Below, piece by piece: positions 44,131 through 51,516 of a stretch of 64,000 nucleotides of DNA. Numbering within the stretch: position 1 is the stretch's first letter; every line of letters starts with the position of its first letter. The position numbers and the translations under genes were made by a program. The stretch covers positions 636,929 through 700,928 of the forward strand of contig NZ_JACCFW010000001.1 in NCBI RefSeq assembly GCF_013410455.1. Direction: 5' to 3'. This DNA comes from Allobranchiibius huperziae. Its GTDB lineage: Bacteria; Actinomycetota; Actinomycetes; Actinomycetales; Dermatophilaceae. Under the pieces are notes generated by a model. That model was given only the letters and a program-made list of their open reading frames with translations, was not told the DNA's origin and ran no database searches.

Positions 44131-44931
44131 ATGGCGACCTGGGATCCGATGCAGTACGAGCGCTACGCCGACCTGCGCACCCGACCGTTCCTCGACCTGC
44201 TGGCGCGCGTCCCGCACCACGATCCGAAGGTCGTCCTCGACCTGGGCTGCGGCAACGGGATCGCCACGCTGATCGCCGCCGAACGCTGGCCCGACGCGAC
44301 GGTGGTCGGCGTCGACGACTCGGTCGACATGCTGCGCAAGGCCGCCGACCGCGACACTGCCGGGCGGGTGCGCTGGGTGGAGGCCGACGTCGCGACCGTC
44401 GACGTCGGCGCGTACGGCCGGCCCGACGTGATCCTGACGAACGCGACGCTGCAGTGGGTGCCCGGCCACCTCGACCTGATTCCGCGCTGGCTCGAATCGC
44501 TCGCCGAGTCAGGTGTCTTCGCCATGCAGGTGCCGGGCAACTTCGACGCGCCCTCGCACCGGATCATCCGGGAGACGGCGCGCGAGCAGCCGAGGGGGGC
44601 GGAGCTGGTGGGGCTCCTGCGCGCGGACCCGGTCTCCGAGCCGCGGGGGTACGCCGACGTCCTGGCCGCTGCCGGCGCGCGCCTCGACGTGTGGGAGACC
44701 ACCTACCTGCAGGTGCTCGACGCCGCGGGGGAGCAGGACCATCCGGTGCTGGAATGGGTGAAGGGCACCGCGCTGCGGCCGCTGCTCGACGTACTGGATC
44801 CGGCTGAGACCCGGGCGTTCCTCGCCGATCTTGCGACCCGGCTCGACGCCGCCTACCCCCGCGCGGCGTATGGCGTCCCGTTCCCCTTCCGGCGGATCTT
44901 CGCGGTCGGTGTTCTCGAGGCGCGACCGTGA
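44131..44931 (+). CDS. tam: Trans-aconitate 2-methyltransferase-like
   Basis: The 266-residue SAM-dependent methyltransferase has motif I 'VVLDLGCGNGIATLIAAERW', 'VGVDDSVDMLRKA', 'DVILTNATLQWVPGHLDLIP' and 'FAMQVPGNFDAPSHRIIRET', the last typical of Tam. Tam methylates trans-aconitate, relieving inhibition of aconitase. A GGGAGG ribosome site precedes the ATG. The MarR gene upstream probably regulates it. The VOC gene overlaps its stop by four bases, making a two-gene operon. Confidence 0.85.
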   Translation: MATWDPMQYERYADLRTRPFLDLLARVPHHDPKVVLDLGCGNGIATLIAAERWPDATVVGVDDSVDMLRKAADRDTAGRVRWVEADVATVDVGAYGRPDVILTNATLQWVPGHLDLIPRWLESLAESGVFAMQVPGNFDAPSHRIIRETAREQPRGAELVGLLRADPVSEPRGYADVLAAAGARLDVWETTYLQVLDAAGEQDHPVLEWVKGTALRPLLDVLDPAETRAFLADLATRLDAAYPRAAYGVPFPFRRIFAVGVLEARP

Positions 44932-45287
44932 CGGCGCTCGGGCTGCACCACGTGCAACTCACCTGCCCGTCCGGGTCGGAGGAGGCGTTGCGAGGCTTCT
45001 ACTCCGGTGTCCTCGGGCTGGCGGAGATCGAGAAGCCGGAGAGGTTGCGCACGCGGGGAGGGTGCTGGTTCCAGGTCGGACCGCAGGAGTTGCACCTCGG
45101 CGTCCAGGAGATGTTCACCCCGGCGAAGAAGGCCCACCCCTGCGTGCTGGTGGACGACCTGGATGCGGTCGCGGCCGCCGTGCGAGCGGCAGGCGGCGAG
45201 GTCAGGCCGAGTGACGACATCCCGGGTGTCCGCCGCTTCCACACCGACGACCCGGTCGGCAACCGCGTGGAGATCCAGCAGGCCTGA
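44928..45287 (+). CDS. VOC-family (glyoxalase-fold) protein
   Basis: The 119-residue protein has two beta-alpha-beta-beta-beta repeats of the vicinal-oxygen-chelate fold. It starts 'LGLHHVQLTCPSGSEEALRG' with the first metal His, then 'FYSGVLGLAEIEKPERL', 'ELHLGVQEMFTPAKKAHP' and ends 'HTDDPVGNRVEIQQ' with the usual metal-binding Glu. Single-domain members act as dioxygenases, resistance proteins or isomerases; substrate unknown. The GTG overlaps the tam stop (GTGA), so it is co-translated and co-regulated by MarR. Confidence 0.82.
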   Translation: MTALGLHHVQLTCPSGSEEALRGFYSGVLGLAEIEKPERLRTRGGCWFQVGPQELHLGVQEMFTPAKKAHPCVLVDDLDAVAAAVRAAGGEVRPSDDIPGVRRFHTDDPVGNRVEIQQA

Positions 45288-45356
45288 GAGCGGGGTGCCG
45301 TCCGCAATCGTGGGGCCCCGCTCGGCCCGGAACGAGCGGTCAGCGCGCGATGCGCA

Positions 45357-45482
45357 GTCAGTCGGCAGGTGTCGGGGGCGCCGCGCGGGACGGCAGGACC
45401 GGGTTCTTCTTCAGATCGTGCAGCCCGTTCCACATCAGGTTGATGATGTGCGCGGCGACGAACTCCTTGCCCGGCCGGTCCT
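45357..45482 (-). repeat. Duplicated 3' end of the tetR gene
   Basis: These 126 bases repeat the last part of the tetR gene (45688-45813) with about three mismatches. The copy still codes on the minus strand for the C-terminal residues 'EFVAAHIINLMWNGLHDL' through 'PSRAAPPTPAD' and its stop. No start or N-terminal part is present, so it is a gene fragment. It lies 331 bases from the parent sequence. Confidence 0.85.
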
Positions 45483-45491
45483 GGCGGCGGT

Positions 45492-45688
45492 CGTTGTGGC
45501 CCGCTCGGTCCGAAACGTGCGCACGAGCGGCTCCGCGGCCGCCGTTGTGGCCCGCTCGGTCCGAAACGAGCGGAAAGGTGGCCCTGCGGCGCTCGTTGTG
45601 GCCCGCTCGGTCCGAAACGAGCGGAAAGGTGGCCCTGCGGCGCTCGTTCTGGCCCGCTCGGTCTCAAACCAGCGGGGGGAACGCCGGG
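45492..45688. repeat. Intergenic tandem array with 51-bp period
   Basis: Units start at 45492, 45543, 45594 and 45645, each beginning CGTTGTGGCCCGCTCGGTCC and continuing GAAACG in the first three. Units two and three are identical; the first varies after base 26 and the last is degenerate. The array sits between convergent VOC and tetR genes and between the two copies of the tetR 3' end. Confidence 0.9.
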
Positions 45689-46339
45689 TCAGTCGGCAGG
45701 TGTCGGGGGCGCCGCGCGGGACGGCAGGACCGGGTTCTTCTGCAGGTCGTGCAGCCCGTTCCACATCAGGTTGATGATGTGCGCGGCGACGAACTCCTTG
45801 TCCGGCCGGTCCTCGTGGTGGATCCACCACACACCGGTGAGCGCGATGCTCCCGATCAGCGTCTGTGCGTAGACCGGCGCGGGGGTGGGGTCGAAACCGT
45901 GACTCTCGAACGTCGCCTCGAAGAGCTCCTCGACCCGTACGGCGATCGCGGACATCAGGCTCGCGGCCGACCCGTCGCCGTGCCAGGAGGGCGAACTGCG
46001 CACCAGCACCTCGAACGACGAGGGCGAGGATTCCATGAAGTCCAGCAGTGCCAGGACCGCCCGCTCGAGCAGGACGCGGATTCCCGCCGGCTCGGAGAGG
46101 GCGTCGGTGATGGCGGTGAGGATGTCCTGGATCGCCCGGTCGACGACGACCGCGTAGAGGCCTTCCTTGCCGCCGAAGTGCTCGTACACGACCGGCTTGG
46201 TGACGCCGGCGCGGGTCGCGATCTCCTCGACGGTGGCGCCCTGCACACCGTCGGAGGCGAAGATGTCGCGGCCGACGACGATGAGCTGCTCCCGTCGCTG
46301 GGTGGCGGTCATACGGGTGCGCGGCTGAGGTGGGGCCAT
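45689..46339 (-). CDS. TetR-family transcriptional regulator (Rv1019-like)
   Basis: The 216-residue protein has the TetR N-terminal domain: 'TATQRREQLIVVGRDIFA', 'ATVEEIATRAGVTKPVVY' and 'EHFGGKEGLYAVVVDRAI'. The helical C-terminal ligand domain includes 'FEVLVRSSPSWHGDGSAASL' and 'TLIGSIALTGVWWIHHE'. Position next to tRNA-Gln and glmU matches Rv1019 of M. tuberculosis. A CACAAT box six bases before the ATG suggests a leaderless mRNA. Targets unknown. Its 3' end has been duplicated downstream. Confidence 0.9.
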   Translation of the reverse strand: MAPPQPRTRMTATQRREQLIVVGRDIFASDGVQGATVEEIATRAGVTKPVVYEHFGGKEGLYAVVVDRAIQDILTAITDALSEPAGIRVLLERAVLALLDFMESSPSSFEVLVRSSPSWHGDGSAASLMSAIAVRVEELFEATFESHGFDPTPAPVYAQTLIGSIALTGVWWIHHEDRPDKEFVAAHIINLMWNGLHDLQKNPVLPSRAAPPTPAD

Positions 46340-46345
46340 CCGCCC

Positions 46346-46351
46346 ATTGTG
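46346..46351 (-). promoter_or_regulatory. -10 box of leaderless tetR promoter
   Basis: On the minus strand CACAAT is followed by six bases and the ATG at 46339. Confidence 0.5.
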
Positions 46352-46443
46352 GGGTAGGCCCGCGTCGTTGCGGTCCAGGCACGCGCGCGACGTCCTCTAC
46401 CCTTGTCGGCGTTCGGCGTCTCTCGAGGGAGACGGCCGGGCGT

Positions 46444-46522
46444 TCCCCGGTTGCTCTGCTGGTAGGGGCCGCCTGACTTTGAATCAGGATTAGCGACGTT
46501 GGTTCGATTCCAACCCGGGGAG
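46444..46522 (+). tRNA. tRNA-Gln(TTG)
   Basis: Acceptor TCCCCGG pairs with CCGGGGA and the discriminator is G, as expected for Gln. The anticodon arm CCTGA-CTTTGAA-TCAGG gives TTG, reading CAA. The T-arm is GTTGG-TTCGATT-CCAAC. At 79 bases it is long, with nine bases between anticodon and T stems and an atypical D-arm. CCA is not encoded. It lies before glmU, as in mycobacteria. Confidence 0.85.
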
Positions 46523-46619
46523 CCGCCGGCCCCGAGCCTGCGTCCGGGTCCGACCGGTAGCATCGCGTCCGAAACCGGCCGCCTAACTGCGCTGTCCGCA
46601 GCCTCGAGGAGCCCTACGA

Positions 46620-48089
46620 GTGAGCCCCACCCCCGCCGCCGTGATCGTCCTGTCTGCTGGGGACGGCACGCGGATGCGATCGTCGATCAACAAGGCGCTG
46701 CATCGGATCGGCGGCCGTCCCCTCGTCGCTCATGCGCTGTACGCGGCAACCGGCACCGGAGCCGCGCACGTCTCGGTCGTCGTACGCGCCCAACGTGACG
46801 CCGTCGCCGAGGCGGCGCGAGCGGTCGACCCGGACGTCCTGATCGCCGACCAGGACGAGGTCTACGGCACCGGTCGCGCTGTCGAGTGCGCGCTGGCCGT
46901 GCTGCCGAGCGACCTGCAGGGCACCGTGCTCGTCATCACCGGCGACACCCCGCTGCTCACGGCGCAGACGCTCTCGGACCTCACGCGGCACCACGAGTCG
47001 ACCGACGCCGTCGCCACCGTCGTGACCGGGATCGTGCCGGACGCGGCCGGCTACGGGCGCATCGTCCGCGGTGCCGACGGCACCGTGCAGGCCATCGTCG
47101 AGCACAAGCACGCCACTCCCGAGCAGCGCGAGATCGGTGAGTTCAACTCCGGTCTCTTCGCCTTCGACGCCGGCCACCTGCGCGACACGATCGGCCAGAT
47201 CGAGGTGCACGGCGAGGGCGGCGAGAAGTACCTGACCGACGTCGTCGGGGCCGTCGTGGGGCAGGGGCACAGCGTCTCGGCCTACGTCCTGGACGACCTG
47301 TGGCAGACCGAGGGCGTCAACGACAAGGCGCAGCTCGCGCGGCTCGGCAAGGAGCTCAACCGGCGCATCGTGGACCGGCTGATGACGGAGAGCGGCGCCG
47401 TCGTGATCGACCCCGACACCACCTGGGTCGACATGGACGTCAGCGTCGGACGCGACACCGTGATCGAGCCGGGCACCCAGCTGCGCGGCGCCACGACCAT
47501 CGGCGCCGACTGCACGATCGGACCTGACTCGACCTTGACCGACATGGAGATCGGCGACGGCGCGAAGGTCGTCCGCACGCACGCCGAGCTCTCGGTCGTC
47601 GGGCCCGGCGCGTCCGTCGGCCCGTTCGCCTACCTGCGCCCGGGCACCGAGCTCGGTGCGGACTCCAAGATCGGCACCTTCGTGGAGGCCAAGAACTCCA
47701 CTATTGGCAAGGGCAGCAAGGTGCCGCACCTCTCGTACGTCGGCGACGCCACCATCGGCGAACGCAGCAACATCGGTGCCGCCAGCGTCTTCGTGAACTA
47801 CGACGGGGTGACCAAGCACCGCTCCTACGTCGGCAACGACTGCCGGATGGGCAGCGACAACATGTACGTCGCCCCGGTCACCGTCGGCGACGGCGCGGGA
47901 TCGGGTGCGGGCGCGGTGATCCGCAAGGACGTGCCGCCGGGCGCGCTCGCGATCTCGGTCGCCGCCCAGCGCAACATCGAGGGCTGGGCCCTGCAGAAAC
48001 GACCGGGCACCGCGCAGGCCGAGGCCGCAGAAGCGGCGCTGCGAGATCGCGGCGACGCCGCCCCTGCGACCAAGGACGAGGCACTGTGA
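46620..48089 (+). CDS. glmU: Bifunctional N-acetylglucosamine-1-P uridyltransferase/glucosamine-1-P acetyltransferase
   Basis: The 489-residue enzyme makes UDP-GlcNAc for peptidoglycan. The N-terminal pyrophosphorylase has 'VIVLSAGDGTRMRSSINKAL', where the usual P-K-x-L-H reads N-K-A-L-H, and 'VLVITGDTPLLTAQTL'. The C-terminal left-handed helix repeats run from about 255 to 455, with 'FAYLRPGTELGADSKIGTF', 'VPHLSYVGDATIGERSNIGA' and 'VNYDGVTKHRSYVGNDC'. The GTG at 46620 is preceded by GAGGAG at eight bases. prs overlaps its stop by four bases, so both are one operon. Confidence 0.95.
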   Translation: MSPTPAAVIVLSAGDGTRMRSSINKALHRIGGRPLVAHALYAATGTGAAHVSVVVRAQRDAVAEAARAVDPDVLIADQDEVYGTGRAVECALAVLPSDLQGTVLVITGDTPLLTAQTLSDLTRHHESTDAVATVVTGIVPDAAGYGRIVRGADGTVQAIVEHKHATPEQREIGEFNSGLFAFDAGHLRDTIGQIEVHGEGGEKYLTDVVGAVVGQGHSVSAYVLDDLWQTEGVNDKAQLARLGKELNRRIVDRLMTESGAVVIDPDTTWVDMDVSVGRDTVIEPGTQLRGATTIGADCTIGPDSTLTDMEIGDGAKVVRTHAELSVVGPGASVGPFAYLRPGTELGADSKIGTFVEAKNSTIGKGSKVPHLSYVGDATIGERSNIGAASVFVNYDGVTKHRSYVGNDCRMGSDNMYVAPVTVGDGAGSGAGAVIRKDVPPGALAISVAAQRNIEGWALQKRPGTAQAEAAEAALRDRGDAAPATKDEAL

Positions 48090-49066
48090 GCGGCCTGACC
48101 AAGACCACCGAGAAGAAGCTCATCATCGTCAGCGGCCGGGCCCACCCGGACCTGGCCGAGCAGGTCGCCGCCGGGATCGGCACCTCGCTGGTGCCCACCG
48201 CGGCGTACGACTTCGCCAACAGCGAGATCTACGTGCGCTACGAGGAGTCGGTGCGCGGCTGCGACGCCTTCGTGATCCAGAGTCACACTGCCTCGGTCAA
48301 CAACTGGATCATGGAGCAGCTGATCATGGTCGACGCGCTCAAACGCGCCTCGGCCAAGCGGATCACCGTGGTCACGCCGTTCTACGGCTACGCCCGCCAG
48401 GACAAGAAGTCCCGCGGCCGCGAGCCCATCAGCGCCCGCCTGATGGCCGACCTGTTCAAGACCGCCGGCGCCGACCGACTGATGGCGCTGGACCTGCACA
48501 CCGATCAGATCCAGGGCTTCTTCGACGGCCCCGTGGACCACCTGCAGGCGCTGCCGATCCTGGCCGACTACGTGTCGGGCAAGTACGGCGACCGCGAGCT
48601 GGCCGTGGTCTCACCGGACGCCGGCCGGATCAAGGTCGCCGAGTCCTGGTCCAAGCGCCTCGGCGGGGTGCCGCTGGCCTTCATCCACAAGACGCGCGAC
48701 GTCACACAGCCCAACAAGAGCGTCGCGAACCGGGTCATCGGCCAGGTGCGCGGGCGCTTGTGCATCCTCGTCGACGACATGATCGACAGCGGCGGCACCA
48801 TCTGCAACGCCGCCGACGCCCTCATGAACGACGGCGCCGCAGGCGTGGTCATCGCGGCGACCCACCCGATCTTTTCCGGGCCGGCCATCGAGCGGATGCG
48901 CGACTCCGTCGCCTCCGAGGTGATCGTCACCGACACCTTGCCGGTGCCTGCCGACAAGCAGTTCGACAAGCTCACCGTGCTGTCGATCGCACCGCTGCTC
49001 AGCCAGGCCATCCGCGAGGTCTTCGAGGACGGCTCGGTCACCAGCATGTTCGACGGTCAGTCCTGA
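48086..49066 (+). CDS. prs: Ribose-phosphate pyrophosphokinase
   Basis: The 326-residue enzyme makes PRPP from ribose-5-phosphate and ATP. It has 'NSEIYVRYEESVRGCDAFVI', 'VVTPFYGYARQDKKSRGREP' (catalytic flexible loop region), 'ADRLMALDLHTDQIQGFF' and the PRPP loop 'ILVDDMIDSGGTICNAADAL'. Length is normal. The GTG at 48086 overlaps the glmU stop (GTGA), giving translational coupling of nucleotide-sugar and PRPP supply, as in Rv1018c-Rv1017c. A strong hairpin follows. Confidence 0.95.
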   Translation: MSGLTKTTEKKLIIVSGRAHPDLAEQVAAGIGTSLVPTAAYDFANSEIYVRYEESVRGCDAFVIQSHTASVNNWIMEQLIMVDALKRASAKRITVVTPFYGYARQDKKSRGREPISARLMADLFKTAGADRLMALDLHTDQIQGFFDGPVDHLQALPILADYVSGKYGDRELAVVSPDAGRIKVAESWSKRLGGVPLAFIHKTRDVTQPNKSVANRVIGQVRGRLCILVDDMIDSGGTICNAADALMNDGAAGVVIAATHPIFSGPAIERMRDSVASEVIVTDTLPVPADKQFDKLTVLSIAPLLSQAIREVFEDGSVTSMFDGQS

Positions 49067-49084
49067 CCTTTCCGGCGACGATGA

Positions 49085-49118
49085 GGTCGCTGCGCGCTCC
49101 ATAGGGCGCGCGGCGACC
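49085..49118 (+). terminator. Hairpin after prs
   Basis: GGTCGCTGCGCGC at 49085-49097 pairs with GCGCGCGGCGACC at 49106-49118, one T-G wobble, around a short loop. It is the likely terminator of glmU-prs, without a T-tract. Confidence 0.65.
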
Positions 49119-49353
49119 CCACCACCGGCCGGCGCTCGATTTGGGCGTCGGCGCGCGCTCGGCATACGATCAGCGACGTTGCCTCGGCGAGGGACGGTGC
49201 GCGAACGCACCGGTGATCCGTGATCGACGATGCTCCGCCCGCGAGGCGTTCTCCTCGTGGTGGTGCGCGTCGAGCATGAGCTCCGCGATCTTCACGCCCT
49301 GTCCCGCGTCGAGGCCCATCTTCTGAACACCCTGCTGATCAAAGGATTTCGTC
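49119..49353 (+). promoter_or_regulatory. Promoter and long leader of rplY
   Basis: The 235 bases hold no credible gene. TACGAT at 49164-49169 can serve as a -10 box, which would leave an mRNA leader of about 180 bases. Several short inverted segments are present, for example GCGCGAACGCACC near 49199, but I recognise no known riboswitch. An AAAGGA ribosome site precedes the rplY ATG. Confidence 0.4.
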
Positions 49354-50040
49354 ATGGCCACGACCGAGAACAAGCTTCACGCCGAGTCGCGCACCGAGTT
49401 CGGTAAGGGCGCGGCCCGCCGCATCCGCCGCGCGCACAAGATCCCCGCGGTGCTCTACGGGCACGGCAGCGACCCTGTCCACATGACCCTGCCGGGCCAC
49501 GAGACCATGCTGCTGCTGAAGAACGCGAACGCGATCCTCACCATCGACCTGGAGGGCACCGAGCACCTGGCCCTGGCCAAGGACGTGCAGCGCGACGCGA
49601 TCAAGCCGGTCATCGAGCACATCGACCTGGTCATCGTCCGCCGCGGCGAGAAGGTCGTCGTCGACGTCCCCGTGCACATCGAGGGCGAGGCCGGCATCGA
49701 GACCGTCGTCACCGTCGAGAACAGCACGCTGTCCGTGCTGGCCGACGCCTTCAAGATCCCCGAGTCGGTCACCGTCTCCGTCGAGGGCCTCGAGGCCGGC
49801 AGCCAGATCCTGGCCAAGGACGTCACGCTGCCCGCCGGCGCCGAGCTGGAGGCCGACGAGGAGCTGCTCATCGTCAACATCGTGCAGCAGCAGTCGGTCG
49901 AGGAGCTGGAGAGCGAGCTCGCCGAGGCCGAGGCCGAGGCCGGCATCGAGCGCGAGGAGTCCGACGAGGACGAGGCCGCCGAGGCCGAGGCTGCCGAGGG
50001 CGAGTCCGACGACGCCGAGAAGGGCGACGACTCCGAGTAA
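49354..50040 (+). CDS. rplY: Large ribosomal subunit protein bL25 (Ctc type)
   Basis: The 228-residue protein is the long Ctc/TL5 form of L25, which binds 5S rRNA. The N-terminal L25 domain has 'ESRTEFGKGAARRIRRAHKI' and 'PAVLYGHGSDPVHMTLPGHE'; the second domain has 'VDVPVHIEGEAGIETVVTVE' and 'LPAGAELEADEELLIVNIV'. The last about 45 residues are very acidic (runs of Glu, Asp and Ala), usual for actinobacteria. pth follows after 137 bases, as in Rv1015c-Rv1014c. Confidence 0.95.
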   Translation: MATTENKLHAESRTEFGKGAARRIRRAHKIPAVLYGHGSDPVHMTLPGHETMLLLKNANAILTIDLEGTEHLALAKDVQRDAIKPVIEHIDLVIVRRGEKVVVDVPVHIEGEAGIETVVTVENSTLSVLADAFKIPESVTVSVEGLEAGSQILAKDVTLPAGAELEADEELLIVNIVQQQSVEELESELAEAEAEAGIEREESDEDEAAEAEAAEGESDDAEKGDDSE

Positions 50041-50177
50041 GCATCTCCCTGAGACGTCGAGTGCGCGTTTCGCCCCCGGAAGCTGTCGGTCCGGGCGTGC
50101 GAAGCGCGCATTCGGCGTTGATGGGGGTGATCGGCCGTTGCGCGGCGGCCGTGTCCGTCCGGGCATACTGACTGCCC

Positions 50178-50768
50178 GTGGACCCTTGGCTGATCGTCGG
50201 ACTCGGCAACCCGGGCACGTCGTACGCCGGCAACCGGCACAACGTGGGTGCGATGGTGGCCGAGCTGCTGGCCGACCGCGCGGAGGCGACCCTGAAGGCC
50301 CACAAGGCGCGTGCCCGCGGGGCGCAGATCCGCCTCGGTACCGCCGGGGGAGGGCTCCCGGGCCCGTCGGCGGTGGTTGCGGTGCCATCCACCTACATGA
50401 ACGAGTCGGGCGGCCCGGTCGCCGCGCTGATGAGCTTCTTCAAGATCCCGCCCGAGCGGTTGATCGTGGTGCACGACGAACTCGACATCGACTTCGGCGC
50501 GGTCCGGCTCAAGCGCGGTGGCGGCGAGGGCGGCCACAACGGGCTGCGCTCGATCACCAAGTCACTGGGCACCAAGGACTACCTGCGGGTGCGGGTGGGC
50601 ATCGGGCGCCCGCCGGGCCGGATGGACGCGGCGTCGTACGTGCTGAAGGACTTCAACGCCACGGAGCGCAAGGAGCTGGACTTCCTCCTGCCGTCGGCGG
50701 TCGACGCGATCGACCTGCTGGTGCAGAAGGACCTTCCTGACGCCCAGAACGTCGTCCACGCCTGGTGA
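50178..50768 (+). CDS. pth: Peptidyl-tRNA hydrolase
   Basis: The 196-residue enzyme frees tRNA from prematurely released peptidyl-tRNA. It has '[20 protein letters not shown]' with the catalytic His, '[19 protein letters not shown]', '[20 protein letters not shown]' and 'GGHNGLRSI'. Length is typical. The GTG at 50178 has CATACT eight bases upstream as a possible -10 box, so the mRNA may have almost no leader. It converges on a SRPBCC gene across a perfect hairpin. Confidence 0.95.
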   Translation: MDPWLIVGLGNPGTSYAGNRHNVGAMVAELLADRAEATLKAHKARARGAQIRLGTAGGGLPGPSAVVAVPSTYMNESGGPVAALMSFFKIPPERLIVVHDELDIDFGAVRLKRGGGEGGHNGLRSITKSLGTKDYLRVRVGIGRPPGRMDAASYVLKDFNATERKELDFLLPSAVDAIDLLVQKDLPDAQNVVHAW

Positions 50769-50775
50769 CGGCCCC

Positions 50776-50827
50776 CCGGTTGTCAGCGGATTCGTGACGC
50801 CGGCGCCACAGAACCGCTGACAACCGG
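50776..50827. terminator. Bidirectional hairpin between pth and the SRPBCC gene
   Basis: CCGGTTGTCAGCGG at 50776-50789 pairs perfectly (14 bp) with CCGCTGACAACCGG at 50814-50827. It lies in the middle of a 73-bp convergent gap. Its arms share the GTTGTCAGCGG core with elements at 34103 and 39719. Confidence 0.7.
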
Positions 50828-50841
50828 CGAGTTCCGGGGCG

Positions 50842-51351
50842 TCAGGCCGAGGTGCGCTCGAGGTCCTTCTTGAGGTTGGCCAGGGTGCGGGCGATGTTGC
50901 CGCGCTGCCAGTCGGCGAACGTCGACCCGCGGGTCACGACCTTGTCGAAACCCTTCGCCGCGAACGCCGGCCACCCGCTGCGTCCGTCGGTCCACACCTC
51001 GGTGACGCTCGTGCCGTCGGTCGACGGCTCCAGGCGGTACTCCCAGGTGGCGATGCGGGCCTTGAGGCCGGGCTTGCGCAGACCGATCGCCTTGACGTCG
51101 AACGCGAACCGGCGGCCCGGGTCCGAGGCGGTCACGACGCATCGTGTGTGCCACTTCGCGCCGAACCGGCTGTTGGCGCCGACGAACGACGTGCCGACCG
51201 GAGCGGGCCCGCCGGCGGTCTCGATGACGGCGCCGGTGTTCTCCGGGCTCCACCGCCCCATCCGGGACGGGTCGCTGATGGCCTCGAAGACCTCCTGCGG
51301 GCTGACGCCGGCGATGGTGACGGTGTCCTGGACGCTCATCTCACGGGGCAT
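50842..51351 (-). CDS. SRPBCC-family (polyketide cyclase/START-like) protein
   Basis: The 169-residue protein has the helix-grip pattern of SRPBCC proteins: 'TVTIAGVSPQEVFEAISDPS', 'RMGRWSPENTGAVIETAGGP' and 'WEYRLEPSTDGTSVTEVWTD'. These bind hydrophobic ligands; none is indicated. The ATG at 51351 is chosen because TACGAT lies six bases before it; a GTG one codon upstream is also possible. The gene is divergent from mfd. Confidence 0.8.
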   Translation of the reverse strand: MPREMSVQDTVTIAGVSPQEVFEAISDPSRMGRWSPENTGAVIETAGGPAPVGTSFVGANSRFGAKWHTRCVVTASDPGRRFAFDVKAIGLRKPGLKARIATWEYRLEPSTDGTSVTEVWTDGRSGWPAFAAKGFDKVVTRGSTFADWQRGNIARTLANLKKDLERTSA

Positions 51352-51357
51352 CACTCG

Positions 51358-51363
51358 ATCGTA
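51358..51363 (-). promoter_or_regulatory. -10 box of leaderless SRPBCC promoter
   Basis: On the minus strand TACGAT is followed by six bases and the ATG at 51351. Confidence 0.55.
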
Positions 51364-51448
51364 GGTGCCCGGCCGTCGACGTTTGTCCGCCGCGAGGGAC
51401 CGGGCGATGCCGTTGCGCGGGCCCGTGAGGGCTGTCTCAGCCCGCGCC

Positions 51449-51454
51449 TACACT
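51449..51454 (+). promoter_or_regulatory. -10 box upstream of mfd
   Basis: TACACT would start a transcript near 51461, immediately before the hairpin at 51465. Confidence 0.45.
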
Positions 51455-51464
51455 GGAAACACCA

Positions 51465-51492
51465 CCCCGGGATCTCGTGATCCGGGGCTTTT
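51465..51492 (+). terminator. Terminator-like hairpin in the mfd leader
   Basis: CCCCGGGATC at 51465-51474 pairs with GATCCGGGG at 51479-51487, one bulged G, loop TCGT, followed by CTTTT. It resembles an intrinsic terminator although no plus-strand gene ends here; it may be an attenuator or a 5' stabilising hairpin. Confidence 0.55.
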
Positions 51493-51516
51493 GTGCTGCC
51501 GACCGGAAGAAATCCC

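Noticed and set aside
49119-49353. Known riboswitch or ribosomal-protein leader motif before rplY
   Set aside because: The leader is long and partly self-complementary, but I could match no known motif.
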